From: Granulicella pectinivorans
GTDB lineage: Bacteria > Acidobacteriota > Terriglobia > Terriglobales > Acidobacteriaceae
Length of the DNA: 64,000 nucleotides
Direction: 5' to 3'
NCBI RefSeq assembly: GCF_900114625.1
Contig: NZ_FOZL01000001.1
Coordinates: 3,844,001-3,908,000 of the forward strand
Shown in pieces: positions 34,228 through 43,415 of the stretch (the stretch's first letter is position 1; the number at the start of each line of letters is the position of its first letter). The notes under the pieces are model-generated. The model made no database searches and was not told the origin of the DNA. It saw only the letters and a program-made list of their open reading frames with translations. The translations under genes were made by a program, and so were the position numbers.

Positions 34228-34752
34228 GTGTCCCGCACTTACTTTCTCACCACCAGCCGCCTCGGATTCAGTACATGGTCCGGGGCGGACCTGTCTCTGG
34301 CGGTCGCACTCTGGACCGACCCTGCCGCCACCGGCTTGATCGGCGGCCCGTTCTCGACCGCGTACTGCCGTGACCGCCTCGCTCGGGAGCAAGCCACGCA
34401 AGCCTCCGCCGGCATCCAGTACTGGCCTGTCTTTCGGTTGGAGGATGGCGACTTCGCCGGATGCGCGGGGCTACGGCCCCATCCGTCGCACGCCACGGAG
34501 CTGGAGATGGGCATCCACCTCCGGCCTCTCTACCAGAGCCGGGGCTTTGGGCAGGAGGCCGCCGAGGCTATCCATCGCTACGGCTTCGAGGTGCTCCACA
34601 CGCCCGCCATCCTGGTCCGGCATCATCCGCAAAACGCCGCGTCCGCCCGGCTCGTCCAGAGCCTCGGCTACCGCTACACCCACGACGAACTCTACGAACC
34701 CACAGGCCTGCAGCATCCGGCGTATCGTCTGGATAATCCGCTGCGCTCCTAG
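34228..34752 (+). CDS. GNAT-family N-acetyltransferase
   Basis: 174 residues from GTG, four bases after the atpC stop, so probably translated by coupling. It opens SRTYFLTTSRLGFSTWSGAD, and the acetyl-CoA site is in LEMGIHLRPLYQSRGFGQEA (R-x-G-x-G/A motif), followed by VLVRHHPQNAASARLVQSLG. This is the RimJ/RimL type that acetylates protein or small-molecule amines; the substrate is unknown. Its place in the ATP synthase operon is probably read-through rather than functional. Confidence 0.85.
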   Translation: MSRTYFLTTSRLGFSTWSGADLSLAVALWTDPAATGLIGGPFSTAYCRDRLAREQATQASAGIQYWPVFRLEDGDFAGCAGLRPHPSHATELEMGIHLRPLYQSRGFGQEAAEAIHRYGFEVLHTPAILVRHHPQNAASARLVQSLGYRYTHDELYEPTGLQHPAYRLDNPLRS

Positions 34753-34823
34753 CGATCCAGCCAGAGGGCTATACGACCTCGGCGACCGGGTTGGAGCGCA
34801 CCCTGCGCGCGGATGATGCAGCC

Positions 34824-36401
34824 TTATTTTGCCTTGGCCGCCTTCGCCGGAGCCTCTGCCGCGGCAGCCTCTTGCTGCTGCTTCAGCGCATGCAGGACAA
34901 CCCGCAGCATCTCTTCCTCCGGAGCAGGCTTCCCTGTCCAGATCTCGAACTGCCGCGCGCCCTGCTGCACGAACATCTCGACACCAGTGACGACCGGAAT
35001 GCCCTTCTGCCGCGCCAGGCGAAGCAACGGCGTCTCGATCGGGTTGTAGACGAGGTCGAACACCAGCTTCGCATTCAGCTCCTTCTCATCGAGAAGCTGC
35101 GCGCTCTTGTTGCCCGCCATGCCAACCGGAGTCGAATTGATGACGATGTCGAAGGCAGTCTTCGCCAGCAACTCGCGTTTGATGACCTTCGCACCCGCCT
35201 GTTTGGCGAGCTTGGCAGCAGTCTCGGCGGTGCGGTTCAGGATATGCACCTCCGCGCCCTTCTCCTTCAGGCCAAAGGCCGCGGCACGCGCCGATCCGCC
35301 AGCACCCAGCAGAAGCACCTTCGCACCCTTCAGAGGCATCCGGCGCTCAAGCGGCACCGTGATGCCGGCAACGTCGGTATTGAATCCGTACAGCTTGCCA
35401 TCCTGCGCGCGCAGAACGGTGTTGCAGGCGCCGATCTTGGCCGTCAGGGGGTCCGTATTCTCCAGGAACGGCAGAATGTCCTGCTTGAACGGCATCGTCA
35501 CACTCAGTCCCTGCAGCGGGATATCCTGCACCAGCTTGATCAGATCTTTCAGATCGGTGGTCTGCAGCGCCAGGTAGACCGCGTTCACCGTCTCCCGGCG
35601 AAACGCGGCATTCAGCATCGCCGGCGACATCGAATGCTTCACTGGATTCCCGACCACACCGTAGACCTTGGTCGCGGCATCCACCTGGTCAAGCCGGTAC
35701 GTCTCAATCAGCGTCCGGGCCGCAATCTGCCCTGGAGCGGTCTCCTCGCCCTGGGTCGCGGCAGCAAACGTAAACGCGCTGCCTGCACGCACGCCGAGGA
35801 CGCGCGAGATCACCCCGGCGTCGCCCATACAGATGCCGATGATGTTGGCCGAATCGCTCATCCGCTCGATAAAGCGCATCAACGTGACGTTGTCGGTCAG
35901 GTGCTTCGCGGTCGGGACGATCTTCACGAAGTCCGCGTGAAACGGCTCGATCCGCTTGTAGATCGCGTCGAGATTTCCAGTCGCCTTGAAGTCGTGATAA
36001 CTCACGATCAGCGCGGCCCCGGCTTCCTTCAGCTTCTCGAGTTCACCCTTCTTCGCCTCTTCCGCCGACTCCAGTTCCAGGTCGACGATGTAAAAACCCG
36101 AACCCGCAGCCTTGATCAGCACGTCGATCTCCGCCGCCAGGTTCCCGGCGAACTTGCCGCCGTTCGCCTCGCGCCGGCAGGTGGCAATCGCCGTGACCTC
36201 GGCGTGTTCGGTGAAGAAGGCCTTCAGCTTCGGCAGGGCGAGGAGGGGCTTCTCCAGGTAGTCGAGACGAAATTCGATAAACGAAGTTTCTTTGACGACG
36301 GCGCCGGCCTTTTCAATCATCTCGGCAGGCGTAGATCCGGTGATGGCCACACAGACCTTACCGATGCGGGAGCGCAGAAATTGTGTATTTGGACTAGGCA
36401 A
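34824..36401 (-). CDS. aroDE: Fused type I 3-dehydroquinate dehydratase / shikimate dehydrogenase
   Basis: 525 residues, two shikimate-pathway enzymes in one chain. Residues 15-235 are a type I dehydratase with E43/R45 (FIEFRLDYLE), catalytic H136 (SYHDF) and Schiff-base K160 (FVKIVP). Residues 246-500 are AroE with GNPVKHSMSP, GLSVTMPFK (catalytic lysine), FNTD and GAGGSARAA. The order matches the plant and chlamydial fusions. The start is TTG with GTGAGA upstream and TATAAG further back. An Ala/Lys-rich tail ends the protein. Confidence 0.96.
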   Translation of the reverse strand: MPSPNTQFLRSRIGKVCVAITGSTPAEMIEKAGAVVKETSFIEFRLDYLEKPLLALPKLKAFFTEHAEVTAIATCRREANGGKFAGNLAAEIDVLIKAAGSGFYIVDLELESAEEAKKGELEKLKEAGAALIVSYHDFKATGNLDAIYKRIEPFHADFVKIVPTAKHLTDNVTLMRFIERMSDSANIIGICMGDAGVISRVLGVRAGSAFTFAAATQGEETAPGQIAARTLIETYRLDQVDAATKVYGVVGNPVKHSMSPAMLNAAFRRETVNAVYLALQTTDLKDLIKLVQDIPLQGLSVTMPFKQDILPFLENTDPLTAKIGACNTVLRAQDGKLYGFNTDVAGITVPLERRMPLKGAKVLLLGAGGSARAAAFGLKEKGAEVHILNRTAETAAKLAKQAGAKVIKRELLAKTAFDIVINSTPVGMAGNKSAQLLDEKELNAKLVFDLVYNPIETPLLRLARQKGIPVVTGVEMFVQQGARQFEIWTGKPAPEEEMLRVVLHALKQQQEAAAAEAPAKAAKAK

Positions 36402-36508
36402 TATTCGTTCTCACTTCTTGGACAACCGCGGGTATCTTATAGGCCCGCTCACTTGGATGCAACAGTCGACAAAACGCTGCGAAATCAATCAAGTTGAAAT
36501 CGTAGCGC

Positions 36509-36536
36509 AAAAAAAGCCCGCCGTCCCATACCGGGC
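36509..36536 (-). terminator. Minus-strand terminator upstream of aroDE
   Basis: On the minus strand GCCCG and CGGGC flank an 11-base loop and are followed by seven T residues. It lies in the divergent aroDE-pgeF region, so it would stop antisense transcription entering aroDE. The rest of the 235-base gap (36402-36636) holds the two promoters and no gene. Confidence 0.6.
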
Positions 36537-36624
36537 AACCTGTATCAGACGCCAACCTCGCTGAAAAGTCACGCCGTTTTCCACTACATGCGTATCCACG
36601 GGGTAACTGTTACGTTGAGCCAAG

Positions 36625-36636
36625 TAGAATCAGGCC
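36625..36636 (+). promoter_or_regulatory. Probable leaderless promoter of pgeF
   Basis: TAGAAT at 36625-36630 lies six bases before the ATG, and no Shine-Dalgarno is present. Confidence 0.45.
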
Positions 36637-37416
36637 ATGTTCCAGGCTGCCCAACTCACCGCTCTTCCCTGGCTTCGCCACGGCTTCAGTGCCCGCGCCG
36701 GGGGCGTCAGCACCGTCTACGGCCAGCCCGACGATCTGAATCTCGGCTTCACGCAGGAAGACGATCGCGCCAAGGTGGAAGAGAATCGCCGCCTCTTCCT
36801 GCAAAGCATCGCTCCCGGCCATGACTGGCCCCTCCGGAACACGCGCCAGATCCACTCCGACATCACGCGTGCGGTCACCGACACCAGCACCCCCCTCGAG
36901 CCAGCCGACGGCCTCACCACGGCCCTCCACGGCGTCTTCCTGGCGATGCTCACAGCGGACTGCGTCCCCGTCCTGATCGCCGACCGAAAACAGCGGGCGG
37001 TCGGAGCCTTCCACGCTGGCTGGCGCGGCACGGTCGCCGGAATCGTCGAGAAGGGCGTCCAGCATATGCGCGCGACCTACGGGAGCGACCCCGAAGACCT
37101 GCTCGCAGCCATAGGACCAAGCATCGGACCGTGCTGCTACATGGTGGGCGACGAGGTCATCACGCGCTTCCACGAGACCTTCTCCTACGCTTCGGAGCTC
37201 TTTCGCAACCGCAAGCTCGACCTGTGGCAGGCAAACCGCCGCCAGCTTATGTCAGCCGGAGTTCCCTCGGCGAACATCTCCATCAAGAACCTGTGTACCG
37301 CAAGCACCTTCTCCTTCGAAGGCCGCCGCGCGTTCTTCTCCTACCGCGCCGAGAACGGCGTCACTGGGCGCATGATGTCCGTCATCGCTGTATCTCCATC
37401 GGATACCATGGCTTAA
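36637..37416 (+). CDS. pgeF: PgeF/YfiH-family purine nucleoside phosphorylase (laccase domain)
   Basis: 259 residues. Zinc and active-site motifs: LTADCVPVLI, GAFHAGWRGTVAGI and GPSIGPCCYMVGDEV, with a terminal FFSYRAENGVTGRMMSVIA. Family members act on adenosine and inosine or as peptidoglycan-editing enzymes; older annotation calls them multicopper polyphenol oxidases. The stop overlaps the terC start (TAATG), giving a two-gene operon. Confidence 0.93.
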   Translation: MFQAAQLTALPWLRHGFSARAGGVSTVYGQPDDLNLGFTQEDDRAKVEENRRLFLQSIAPGHDWPLRNTRQIHSDITRAVTDTSTPLEPADGLTTALHGVFLAMLTADCVPVLIADRKQRAVGAFHAGWRGTVAGIVEKGVQHMRATYGSDPEDLLAAIGPSIGPCCYMVGDEVITRFHETFSYASELFRNRKLDLWQANRRQLMSAGVPSANISIKNLCTASTFSFEGRRAFFSYRAENGVTGRMMSVIAVSPSDTMA

Positions 37417-38348
37417 TGCCTGCAACCACCCCCATCTCCCACTGGATCGGCTTTCACCTCTGTCTTGTCGTCCTGCTCGGGGTGGAACTGGTCTATTACC
37501 GCACGCACAAACACAGTCCCATCCACAAGAAATCGCTCGTCGCCACCGCGCTCTGGATCGGCGCCGCTCTGGCCTTCGCGCTCTTCGTCTACGCCACTCT
37601 GGGCGGACAGAGCACGTCGGAGTACCTCGCCAGCTATGCCCTCGAAGAAGCCCTCTCCATCGACAACCTCTTCGTCTTCCTGCTTCTCTTCGGCGTCTTC
37701 AAGATCGACAGCTCCCATCAGCCGCGCGTGCTCTTCTGGGGAGTCTCCGGAGCCATCGTCATGCGTGGCGCCTTCATCGCCGGCGGCATCGGCCTGCTGG
37801 AGCGTTTCCACTGGGTCTCCTACGCGTTCGGCCTCATCCTTCTCTACGCCGCCATCCGCCTGCTCTTTCCCAGCCACGAGACATCCGACTCCAAGCCCCC
37901 CGTCTGGATCCAGTGGATCTCCCGCATTCACCCCGTCAGCCTGCGTACCGACCGCTTCTTCGCCCGTGAAGACGGCCACCGCCGCATGACCATGCTCTTC
38001 CTCGCGCTGATCGCCATCGAGGCAACCGACCTCGTCTTCGCCCTGGACTCCATCCCCGCTGTGCTCTCGATCACGCGCCACCCGTTCCTGGCCTACACCT
38101 CGAACATCATGGCGGTGATGGGATTGCGCTCGCTCTACTTCCTGCTCATCGGCATGCTGGCCAAGCTGCGTTTCCTGCACTACGGACTGGCGGCGGTGCT
38201 CGCGTTCGCCGCCATCAAGATGCTGGCCACCCGATGGTTCGAGCTTGGCCCGCTCTCGTCGCTGGCAGTCATCCTCGGTCTGCTGGGCATCACGACAGGG
38301 CTCTCGCTGGCGTTTCCAGCTAAGCCAGCGCAGCCAGCAACGCCGTAA
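37416..38348 (+). CDS. TerC-family membrane protein
   Basis: 310 residues from the ATG that overlaps the pgeF stop. About nine hydrophobic helices are visible. The acidic transmembrane motifs YALEEALSIDNLFVFLLLFG and EATDLVFALDSIPAVLSIT are diagnostic of TerC/Alx proteins, which handle Mn or other metals during loading of exported proteins. The 3' end overlaps the convergent aminotransferase by 29 bases. Confidence 0.94.
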   Translation: MPATTPISHWIGFHLCLVVLLGVELVYYRTHKHSPIHKKSLVATALWIGAALAFALFVYATLGGQSTSEYLASYALEEALSIDNLFVFLLLFGVFKIDSSHQPRVLFWGVSGAIVMRGAFIAGGIGLLERFHWVSYAFGLILLYAAIRLLFPSHETSDSKPPVWIQWISRIHPVSLRTDRFFAREDGHRRMTMLFLALIAIEATDLVFALDSIPAVLSITRHPFLAYTSNIMAVMGLRSLYFLLIGMLAKLRFLHYGLAAVLAFAAIKMLATRWFELGPLSSLAVILGLLGITTGLSLAFPAKPAQPATP

Positions 38349-39543
38349 CGTCGCTTGCATCGTTGTAAACCGACGGCGAAATCCGCATGCGGTCCGACGT
38401 CCAGGAAACATCCACCTTCGCGCCGGCCAGCCTCCTCTTCGCTGTCTCGGCATCCCCAACCCGGAACGTCACAATCGGCCCGACGCTTCCAGCGGGCGTG
38501 ATGCACTCGAACCCCGGCTTGGCCGCCAGACCAACCTTCACCTTGGCCTTCAACGCATCGCCATGCCGCCGGATGCTCGCCACGCCTATCCTCTCCAGAT
38601 ACCCCAGCGAGTACTTCAGCGCCATCACCGTGGTATTCGAGTACGTCCCCAGCTCGGAGAAGCCCGCCACGTCCTTCCTCTGGGTCCACGAGAACACCTC
38701 ATCCCCGGGCGTATCCCCGGGAAACTCGTGATACGCGTTCTCGGACAGCTCCTTGTAGCCCCACACAGTCCTCTTCAGCGCCGCACCCAGCAGTCCCTCC
38801 CGCACATACAGGAAGCCGACTCCCATATCGCCCATCAGCCACTTGTAGCTGGCAGACGCCGCGAAATCGACCCCGAGCGCTTTCATATCCAGAAGCACCG
38901 CCCCCACCGCCTGCACCAGGTCCGCATACAGATACGCCCCATGGGCATGCGCGAGATCCCCCACAGCCTTCAGATCGTGCGAGAACCCATTCACATACGA
39001 CACAGCCGAAACCGCCACGAGCACCGTCTTCTTGTCCACCACCGCCGCAAGCGCTTCGGGAGTAACAGCCCAGTCCTTCGGCCGAACCACCCTCACGTCG
39101 ATCCCCTGCCGCGACAGCGCCTCGTACATGTACAGCGAGCCCTCAAAATGCAGCCCGTCCGTCACGATATTCCCGCCCGCCTGCAGCTTCTCCATCAGCC
39201 CGTTGACGACGATGTTCTCGCCCGCCATCGTCGAGTTGCAGTACCCTACCTCCGCCGCCGAAGCGCCAATCAGCCGCGCGAACGCCGCCTTCACCTGGCT
39301 CTGCGTCTCGCTCACCATATCCGGCGGATTCCAGATGCCCCGCTTCTTGTACGCGATGTATTCCTCGATCGACTGTGCCGCGCCATCGCTCAGCGGATGC
39401 CACCGCGCGTTGTTCAGGCAGATGCCGCTCCGCACCGTCGTGCCGAAGTGCCCGCGTACACCCGCCAGTCCGCCCTCAACCATCCCTACCGCCGGCAACG
39501 CCATCGCTGCACCACCCATCTTCAACACATCCCGACGATTCAT
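38320..39543 (-). CDS. Tat-exported class V PLP aminotransferase (isopenicillin N epimerase-like)
   Basis: 407 residues. The N-terminus MNRRDVLKMGGAAMALPAVG is a twin-arginine signal. Then follow the class V features: AEVGYCNSTMAGENIVVNGL, VAVSAVSYVNGFSHDL, LYADLVQAVGAVLLD (cofactor aspartate region) and SASYKWLMGDMGVGFLY with the Schiff-base lysine. It is probably folded with PLP in the cytoplasm and exported. Relatives include cysteine desulfurases and epimerases; the reaction is unknown. The start overlaps the ridA-like stop (ATGA). Confidence 0.9.
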   Translation of the reverse strand: MNRRDVLKMGGAAMALPAVGMVEGGLAGVRGHFGTTVRSGICLNNARWHPLSDGAAQSIEEYIAYKKRGIWNPPDMVSETQSQVKAAFARLIGASAAEVGYCNSTMAGENIVVNGLMEKLQAGGNIVTDGLHFEGSLYMYEALSRQGIDVRVVRPKDWAVTPEALAAVVDKKTVLVAVSAVSYVNGFSHDLKAVGDLAHAHGAYLYADLVQAVGAVLLDMKALGVDFAASASYKWLMGDMGVGFLYVREGLLGAALKRTVWGYKELSENAYHEFPGDTPGDEVFSWTQRKDVAGFSELGTYSNTTVMALKYSLGYLERIGVASIRRHGDALKAKVKVGLAAKPGFECITPAGSVGPIVTFRVGDAETAKRRLAGAKVDVSWTSDRMRISPSVYNDASDVTALLAALA

Positions 39544-39929
39544 CCGCGCCTCTTTCCCGCTGCCGCACCCTGGATCGCCGTGCCGAGAATCTCAAAGCGC
39601 CGCGCAAACAGAAGGTCCTTGATCCCGATAAAAGCCCTCGCCGGATAAGGCTCGGTCAAGAACTCCAGATACACCGCGTTGAACGTCGCAAACAGCGCCA
39701 GGTCCGTGCAGAACACCTCGACCGAAACCAGGTCGTCCATGCTCATCCCTGCCCCAACGATCGTCGAGCGAAAGTTCTCCATCATCAGCCGCGCCTCGGC
39801 CTCCGGGTCGTCTGGCCCCGCCCCCGTCGCCAGATCGATGCCAAGATGCCCGCTGATCGAGCAGGTATCGCCCATCCACAGTGCCGTGCTGAAGGGAAAC
39901 TTCGCCGAAGAAAGCTCTACCGCTCCCAT
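39540..39929 (-). CDS. RidA/YjgF-family enamine/imine deaminase
   Basis: 129 residues from MGAVELSSAKFPFSTALWMG, normal RidA length; AAAGG lies upstream, and the longer frame beyond is antisense noise. Core motifs: CSISGHLGID, EARLMMENFRSTIVGAGMSMDDLVSVEVF and YPARAFIGIKDL with the conserved arginine. RidA hydrolyses reactive 2-aminoacrylate-type intermediates released by PLP enzymes. It sits first in an operon with a PLP aminotransferase, although that partner carries an export signal and this protein does not. Confidence 0.88.
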   Translation of the reverse strand: MGAVELSSAKFPFSTALWMGDTCSISGHLGIDLATGAGPDDPEAEARLMMENFRSTIVGAGMSMDDLVSVEVFCTDLALFATFNAVYLEFLTEPYPARAFIGIKDLLFARRFEILGTAIQGAAAGKRRG

Positions 39930-40024
39930 TGCGCCCGCCTTTTGTCTCGAATGCCCCAAGCATACCAACCCCTCCGGCCCTATGACGAAAACTTCATGTG
40001 CAATCGGCGCAAGCCATGCGAAGC

Positions 40025-40037
40025 TAGGATCACTCTC
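40025..40037 (+). promoter_or_regulatory. Possible leaderless promoter of the PepSY-like gene
   Basis: TAGGAT at 40025-40030 lies seven bases before the ATG. The AGGA inside it could instead act as a weak ribosome-binding site. Confidence 0.35.
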
Positions 40038-40517
40038 ATGCCGACCCCACACGCCCTGCTGAAGTCTGCCCGCGTCTTCCACCTCTACACCGGCGTCTTC
40101 TTCGCCCCGGCCCTGCTCTTCTTCGCCTTCACGGGGGCCGTCCAGACCTTCTCCCTGCACGAGACTACCCGGGGCAGCAGCTACAAGCCGCCCGCCATCC
40201 TCGTCGAGCTCGGCCAGCTTCACAAGAAGCAGACACTCGTCGTCCCGCAACGCAAGTCAGAGGCCAAGCCCGCCCCCAAACCGGAGACGGTGCCCGCTCC
40301 TGTTCCCACACCCACTCCGGCTCCTTCACCAGTCGCGCCCCAGAAGGCGAAGAACCTGCTCCCGATGAAGATCTTCTTCCTCTTCGTCGCGATCAGTCTC
40401 TTCCTCTCTACGCTCACCGGACTCTACATGGCCTACAAATTCTCGCGGCGCCCCTCGGTGATTACGGCCACGCTCGCGGCCGGCATCGTCATCCCTCTTC
40501 TACTCTTGCTGCTCTAG
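40038..40517 (+). CDS. PepSY-associated membrane protein (short form)
   Basis: 159 residues. It opens ARVFHLYTGVFFAPALLFFAFTGAVQTFSLHE, a typical PepSY_TM first helix with a histidine at its edge. A Pro-rich periplasmic linker follows, then two hydrophobic helices (IFFLFVAISLFLSTLTGLYMAY and VITATLAAGIVIPLLLLLL). Full-length relatives are ferric-siderophore reductases; this is a short two- to three-helix version of unknown role. Confidence 0.75.
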   Translation: MPTPHALLKSARVFHLYTGVFFAPALLFFAFTGAVQTFSLHETTRGSSYKPPAILVELGQLHKKQTLVVPQRKSEAKPAPKPETVPAPVPTPTPAPSPVAPQKAKNLLPMKIFFLFVAISLFLSTLTGLYMAYKFSRRPSVITATLAAGIVIPLLLLLL

Positions 40518-41299
40518 TTGTCGGACGGGCGCTCCACCCGGTCGATCACCATCGTGCCGATGACACCCTTTGCCGGTTGCAGCTTCAAACCAAGCTGCTC
40601 CTTCACAACCGTGAACAGCGAAGGACTCGACGCATTCGGGGCGTCCTCAGCAGACCATTCGATCTGGAAGTCGTAGAGGCCCTTCAGATCGGTATGGTCC
40701 TGCACCGGCTTCCCGACCTGACGGTTCATCCCCGCCGCGATATCCGTCATCGACATGCTCGACACCTTCATCTGCGTCCTCGCACTGTTCGCATTGACGC
40801 TCATGTTCGGCTTCGCATCCTCGGCACTCAGCTTCAGAGAAGGGCCCAGCTTCCCCGGCTTGTCCACCTCCAGCCAGTACACCTGCCCCTCCTTCTCCGC
40901 ACGGTGGAACTTGAACTGGAAGCGCTCTTCGAGCAGAGAGAGAATCAGCCCCTGGAACTGTGACGCCGTCTTCACCTCCGCGCGATCGGCGGTCGTGGCA
41001 TCGATATCGAACAACTCACCGTCGATCCAGCCCGGGGCCCCGGAGATGCGGTTATCGTCAAGCCCTGTGGCGATACGGATGAGCGTACGCACGCTCGTCG
41101 CCCTCGCCACGAAGCGTCCACCGGGCAGGATCTTCCGGTCAGAGGGGTCGTTCCCGGTAAGCTGATGCGGTCGAATCGAGACGACCTCGAACGGTACAGG
41201 TGCCGGGGCCGCCGCGACCGTTTGCGCCATCAGGCAAACCGGTGCGAGGCAAAGCATAAGGAAGAGCGAACATCCAGCGCGAAACCAGACAGGCATCAT
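40514..41299 (-). CDS. Exported TIGR03435-family protein
   Basis: About 261 residues from MMPVWFRAGCSLFLMLCLAP, a signal peptide; the long frame upstream is antisense to aroB. The mature part has FEVVSIRPHQ near its start, then LPGGRFVARATSVRTLIRIA, LLEERFQFKFHRAEKEGQVYWLEV, DIAAGMNRQVGKPVQDHTDLKGLYDF and GVIGTMVIDRVERPSDN. This is the TIGR03435 pattern, a family greatly expanded in Acidobacteriota, whose function is unknown. The 3' end overlaps the convergent PepSY-like stop by four bases. Confidence 0.9.
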   Translation of the reverse strand: MMPVWFRAGCSLFLMLCLAPVCLMAQTVAAAPAPVPFEVVSIRPHQLTGNDPSDRKILPGGRFVARATSVRTLIRIATGLDDNRISGAPGWIDGELFDIDATTADRAEVKTASQFQGLILSLLEERFQFKFHRAEKEGQVYWLEVDKPGKLGPSLKLSAEDAKPNMSVNANSARTQMKVSSMSMTDIAAGMNRQVGKPVQDHTDLKGLYDFQIEWSAEDAPNASSPSLFTVVKEQLGLKLQPAKGVIGTMVIDRVERPSDN

Positions 41300-41362
41300 G
41301 CGTTCTGCTACGGACGATACCACCGGGAAGTTCCTCCACGAACGCGATACGATACAGGTACA

Positions 41363-42460
41363 GTGTCCTCGATCAAAGTCACCACCCCCACCGCCCAGTA
41401 CGAAGTCGTCATCAGCCCCGGCCTTCTCCGCACCCTGCACCGCCGGGTCCGCACTCTCTCCCCGAAGTCGCGCCTCTTCGTCATCACCTCGCCCAACATC
41501 TGGAAGCTCTGGTCGAAGCCCTTCCTCGCCAGCTTTCCCACGCCCCCCGAGGTGCTCTTCCTCCCCGCGGGCGAGAGCCACAAGCGGCTCCCCTCCGTCG
41601 AGCGCCTGGCCGAACAGCTCGCGCAGAAGGGTGCCGACCGCGACTCGCTGCTCATCGCCTTCGGTGGCGGCGTCCTCGGCGACATGACCGGCTTCCTCGC
41701 CGCCATCTATATGCGCGGCATCCCCTATCTCCAGGTCCCGACCACGCTCCTGGCACAGGTCGACTCCTCGGTCGGCGGCAAGACTGGCGTCAACCTCGCC
41801 GCGGGCAAGAATCTCATTGGCAGCTTCCATCATCCGCTCGCCACCCTCGTCGACCCCGAGCTGTGCCTCACCCTTCCCGCCGCCGAGCTCCGCTCCGGAC
41901 TGCAGGAGTCGGTCAAGGCCGCCATCATCCGCGACCCCAAACTCTTCCGCTTCCTCGAAACAAAAACCGAGGCGATCCTGGCCAAAAAGCCTGACGTCAA
42001 GGCCCTCACCCGCGTCGTCACCGCGTCCGTGCAGGTCAAGGCCAACGTCGTCAACATCGACGAGCGCGAATCCGGCCCGCGCATGATCCTCAACTTCGGC
42101 CACACCATCGGACACACCATCGAGTCCGCCACAGAGTACAAAGTGCTCCTCCACGGACAGGCCATTGGCTGGGGCCAGATTGCCGCCCTGCACGTCAGCC
42201 TCAACCGCGGCCTCATCACCCAGGCCGAGTTCGACCGCATGGCCACGCTCGTCTACGCGTATGGCCCCCTGCCTCCGTTCAAGGCAACCGCAAAGAAGCT
42301 CGTAGCCCTCACGGCGTCCGACAAGAAGCGCCGCAGCGGCCGCCGGGCCTTCGTCCTGACCACGGGCATCGGCTCGACGGAGATCGTCTTCGACGTCACC
42401 GACGCCGAGCTCCTGACGGCAACGCAGTCCATGCTCCATGAGATGAAAAACAAGGCGTAA
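41363..42460 (+). CDS. aroB: 3-dehydroquinate synthase
   Basis: 365 residues from GTG (VSSIKVTTPTAQYEVVISPG), with AGGT upstream; the frame upstream is not coding. Motifs: FGGGVLGDMTGFLAA (NAD site), VPTTLLAQVDSSVGGKTGVN, ESVKAAIIRD and NFGHTIGHTIES with metal histidines, then HGQAIGWGQ. It makes 3-dehydroquinate from DAHP in the shikimate pathway. It joins aroDE (35 kb) and aroC (53 kb) in this window. Confidence 0.97.
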   Translation: MSSIKVTTPTAQYEVVISPGLLRTLHRRVRTLSPKSRLFVITSPNIWKLWSKPFLASFPTPPEVLFLPAGESHKRLPSVERLAEQLAQKGADRDSLLIAFGGGVLGDMTGFLAAIYMRGIPYLQVPTTLLAQVDSSVGGKTGVNLAAGKNLIGSFHHPLATLVDPELCLTLPAAELRSGLQESVKAAIIRDPKLFRFLETKTEAILAKKPDVKALTRVVTASVQVKANVVNIDERESGPRMILNFGHTIGHTIESATEYKVLLHGQAIGWGQIAALHVSLNRGLITQAEFDRMATLVYAYGPLPPFKATAKKLVALTASDKKRRSGRRAFVLTTGIGSTEIVFDVTDAELLTATQSMLHEMKNKA

Positions 42461-42471
42461 GGAGCAGATGC

Positions 42472-42513
42472 AAGGCGGATCAAGGCAAAGCTTCTGCTGT
42501 TCGTATCCGCCTT
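42472..42513 (+). terminator. Stem-loop after aroB
   Basis: AAGGCGGAT and ATCCGCCTT pair as a 9-bp stem around a 24-base loop, 12 bases after the aroB stop. The T-tract is weak. Confidence 0.4.
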
Positions 42514-42632
42514 CATCCTTTCGATCCTGCTTGTGCCTTGTTTTGCTCCAGCCCACAAACCGGGATCTATAGCCGGCAGAGACCGACCGACTCTTTTCTC
42601 TTGCGTATATTAGGCGTACTCTTAAAACTGGT

Positions 42633-43415
42633 ATGTCCACTGCACCCGAAACGATCGCCACCCCGCACACCCTGGTCACAGGCGCCCGCCCCGCCGGAAC
42701 AGCCGACGAACTCAGCGCCTCCGTCAACGTCCAGCGCATGTTCGACACCATCGCTCCCAGCTATGACCGCCTGAACCACATCCTCTCGGTCGGCCTCGAT
42801 CGTACCTGGTGGCTGCGCGCATCGCGCGCCTTCCTGCCTGTTCTCCGCGACCCCGCCTCCCGTGTGCTCGATCTCTGCTGCGGCACCGGCGACATGACCG
42901 GCGCCCTCATCAAGCTCCGCCCCTGCAAGGGAGCCCCGGTCACCGGCGTCGACTTCTCCGCGCAGATGCTCGATCGCGCCCGCGCCAAGCATGCCAAGGC
43001 CAACGCCGTCTTCGTCGAAGCGGACGCCCTCCACCTGCCCTACCCGGACAACAGCTTCGACCTCATCACCTCCGCCTTTGGCTTCCGCAACCTCGCCAAC
43101 TACGCCGAGGGACTCGCTGAACTCCATCGCGTCCTGCGTCCCGGCGGCCAGATCGGCATCCTCGAATGCAACCAGCCTGATGGCACCATCGGTTCGGCCT
43201 ACTCGCTCTACTTCAAAAAGATCCTGCCCTTCATCGGCGGCATCCTCTCTGGCGACAAGGCTGCCTACGCCTATCTGCCCGCCTCCGTGGAGCGTTTTCC
43301 CCGCGCACCGCGCATGTTGCAGCTCATCGGCGAAGCTGGCTACATCAAGTCCTCCTGGACCCCCTACACCTTCGGCACAGCAGGCCTCTACCGCGCTACC
43401 AAGCCCTGCCACTAG
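42633..43415 (+). CDS. ubiE: Demethylmenaquinone/ubiquinone methyltransferase (UbiE/MenG)
   Basis: 260 residues. An N-terminal extension of about 30 residues precedes VQRMFDTIAPSYDRLNHILSVGLDRTWW, the UbiE signature. The SAM site is VLDLCCGTGDMT, followed by DALHLPYPDNSFDLITSAFGFRN and RVLRPGGQIGILE. It methylates the quinone ring; in this phylum the substrate is presumably demethylmenaquinone. No ribosome-binding site is evident; TATATT lies about 25 bases upstream. Confidence 0.94.
   Translation: MSTAPETIATPHTLVTGARPAGTADELSASVNVQRMFDTIAPSYDRLNHILSVGLDRTWWLRASRAFLPVLRDPASRVLDLCCGTGDMTGALIKLRPCKGAPVTGVDFSAQMLDRARAKHAKANAVFVEADALHLPYPDNSFDLITSAFGFRNLANYAEGLAELHRVLRPGGQIGILECNQPDGTIGSAYSLYFKKILPFIGGILSGDKAAYAYLPASVERFPRAPRMLQLIGEAGYIKSSWTPYTFGTAGLYRATKPCH

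Noticed and set aside
41300..42751. Upstream half of the 745-codon frame that ends in the TIGR03435 gene
   Set aside because: It is antisense to aroB and has no family similarity; the real gene begins with a signal peptide at 41299.
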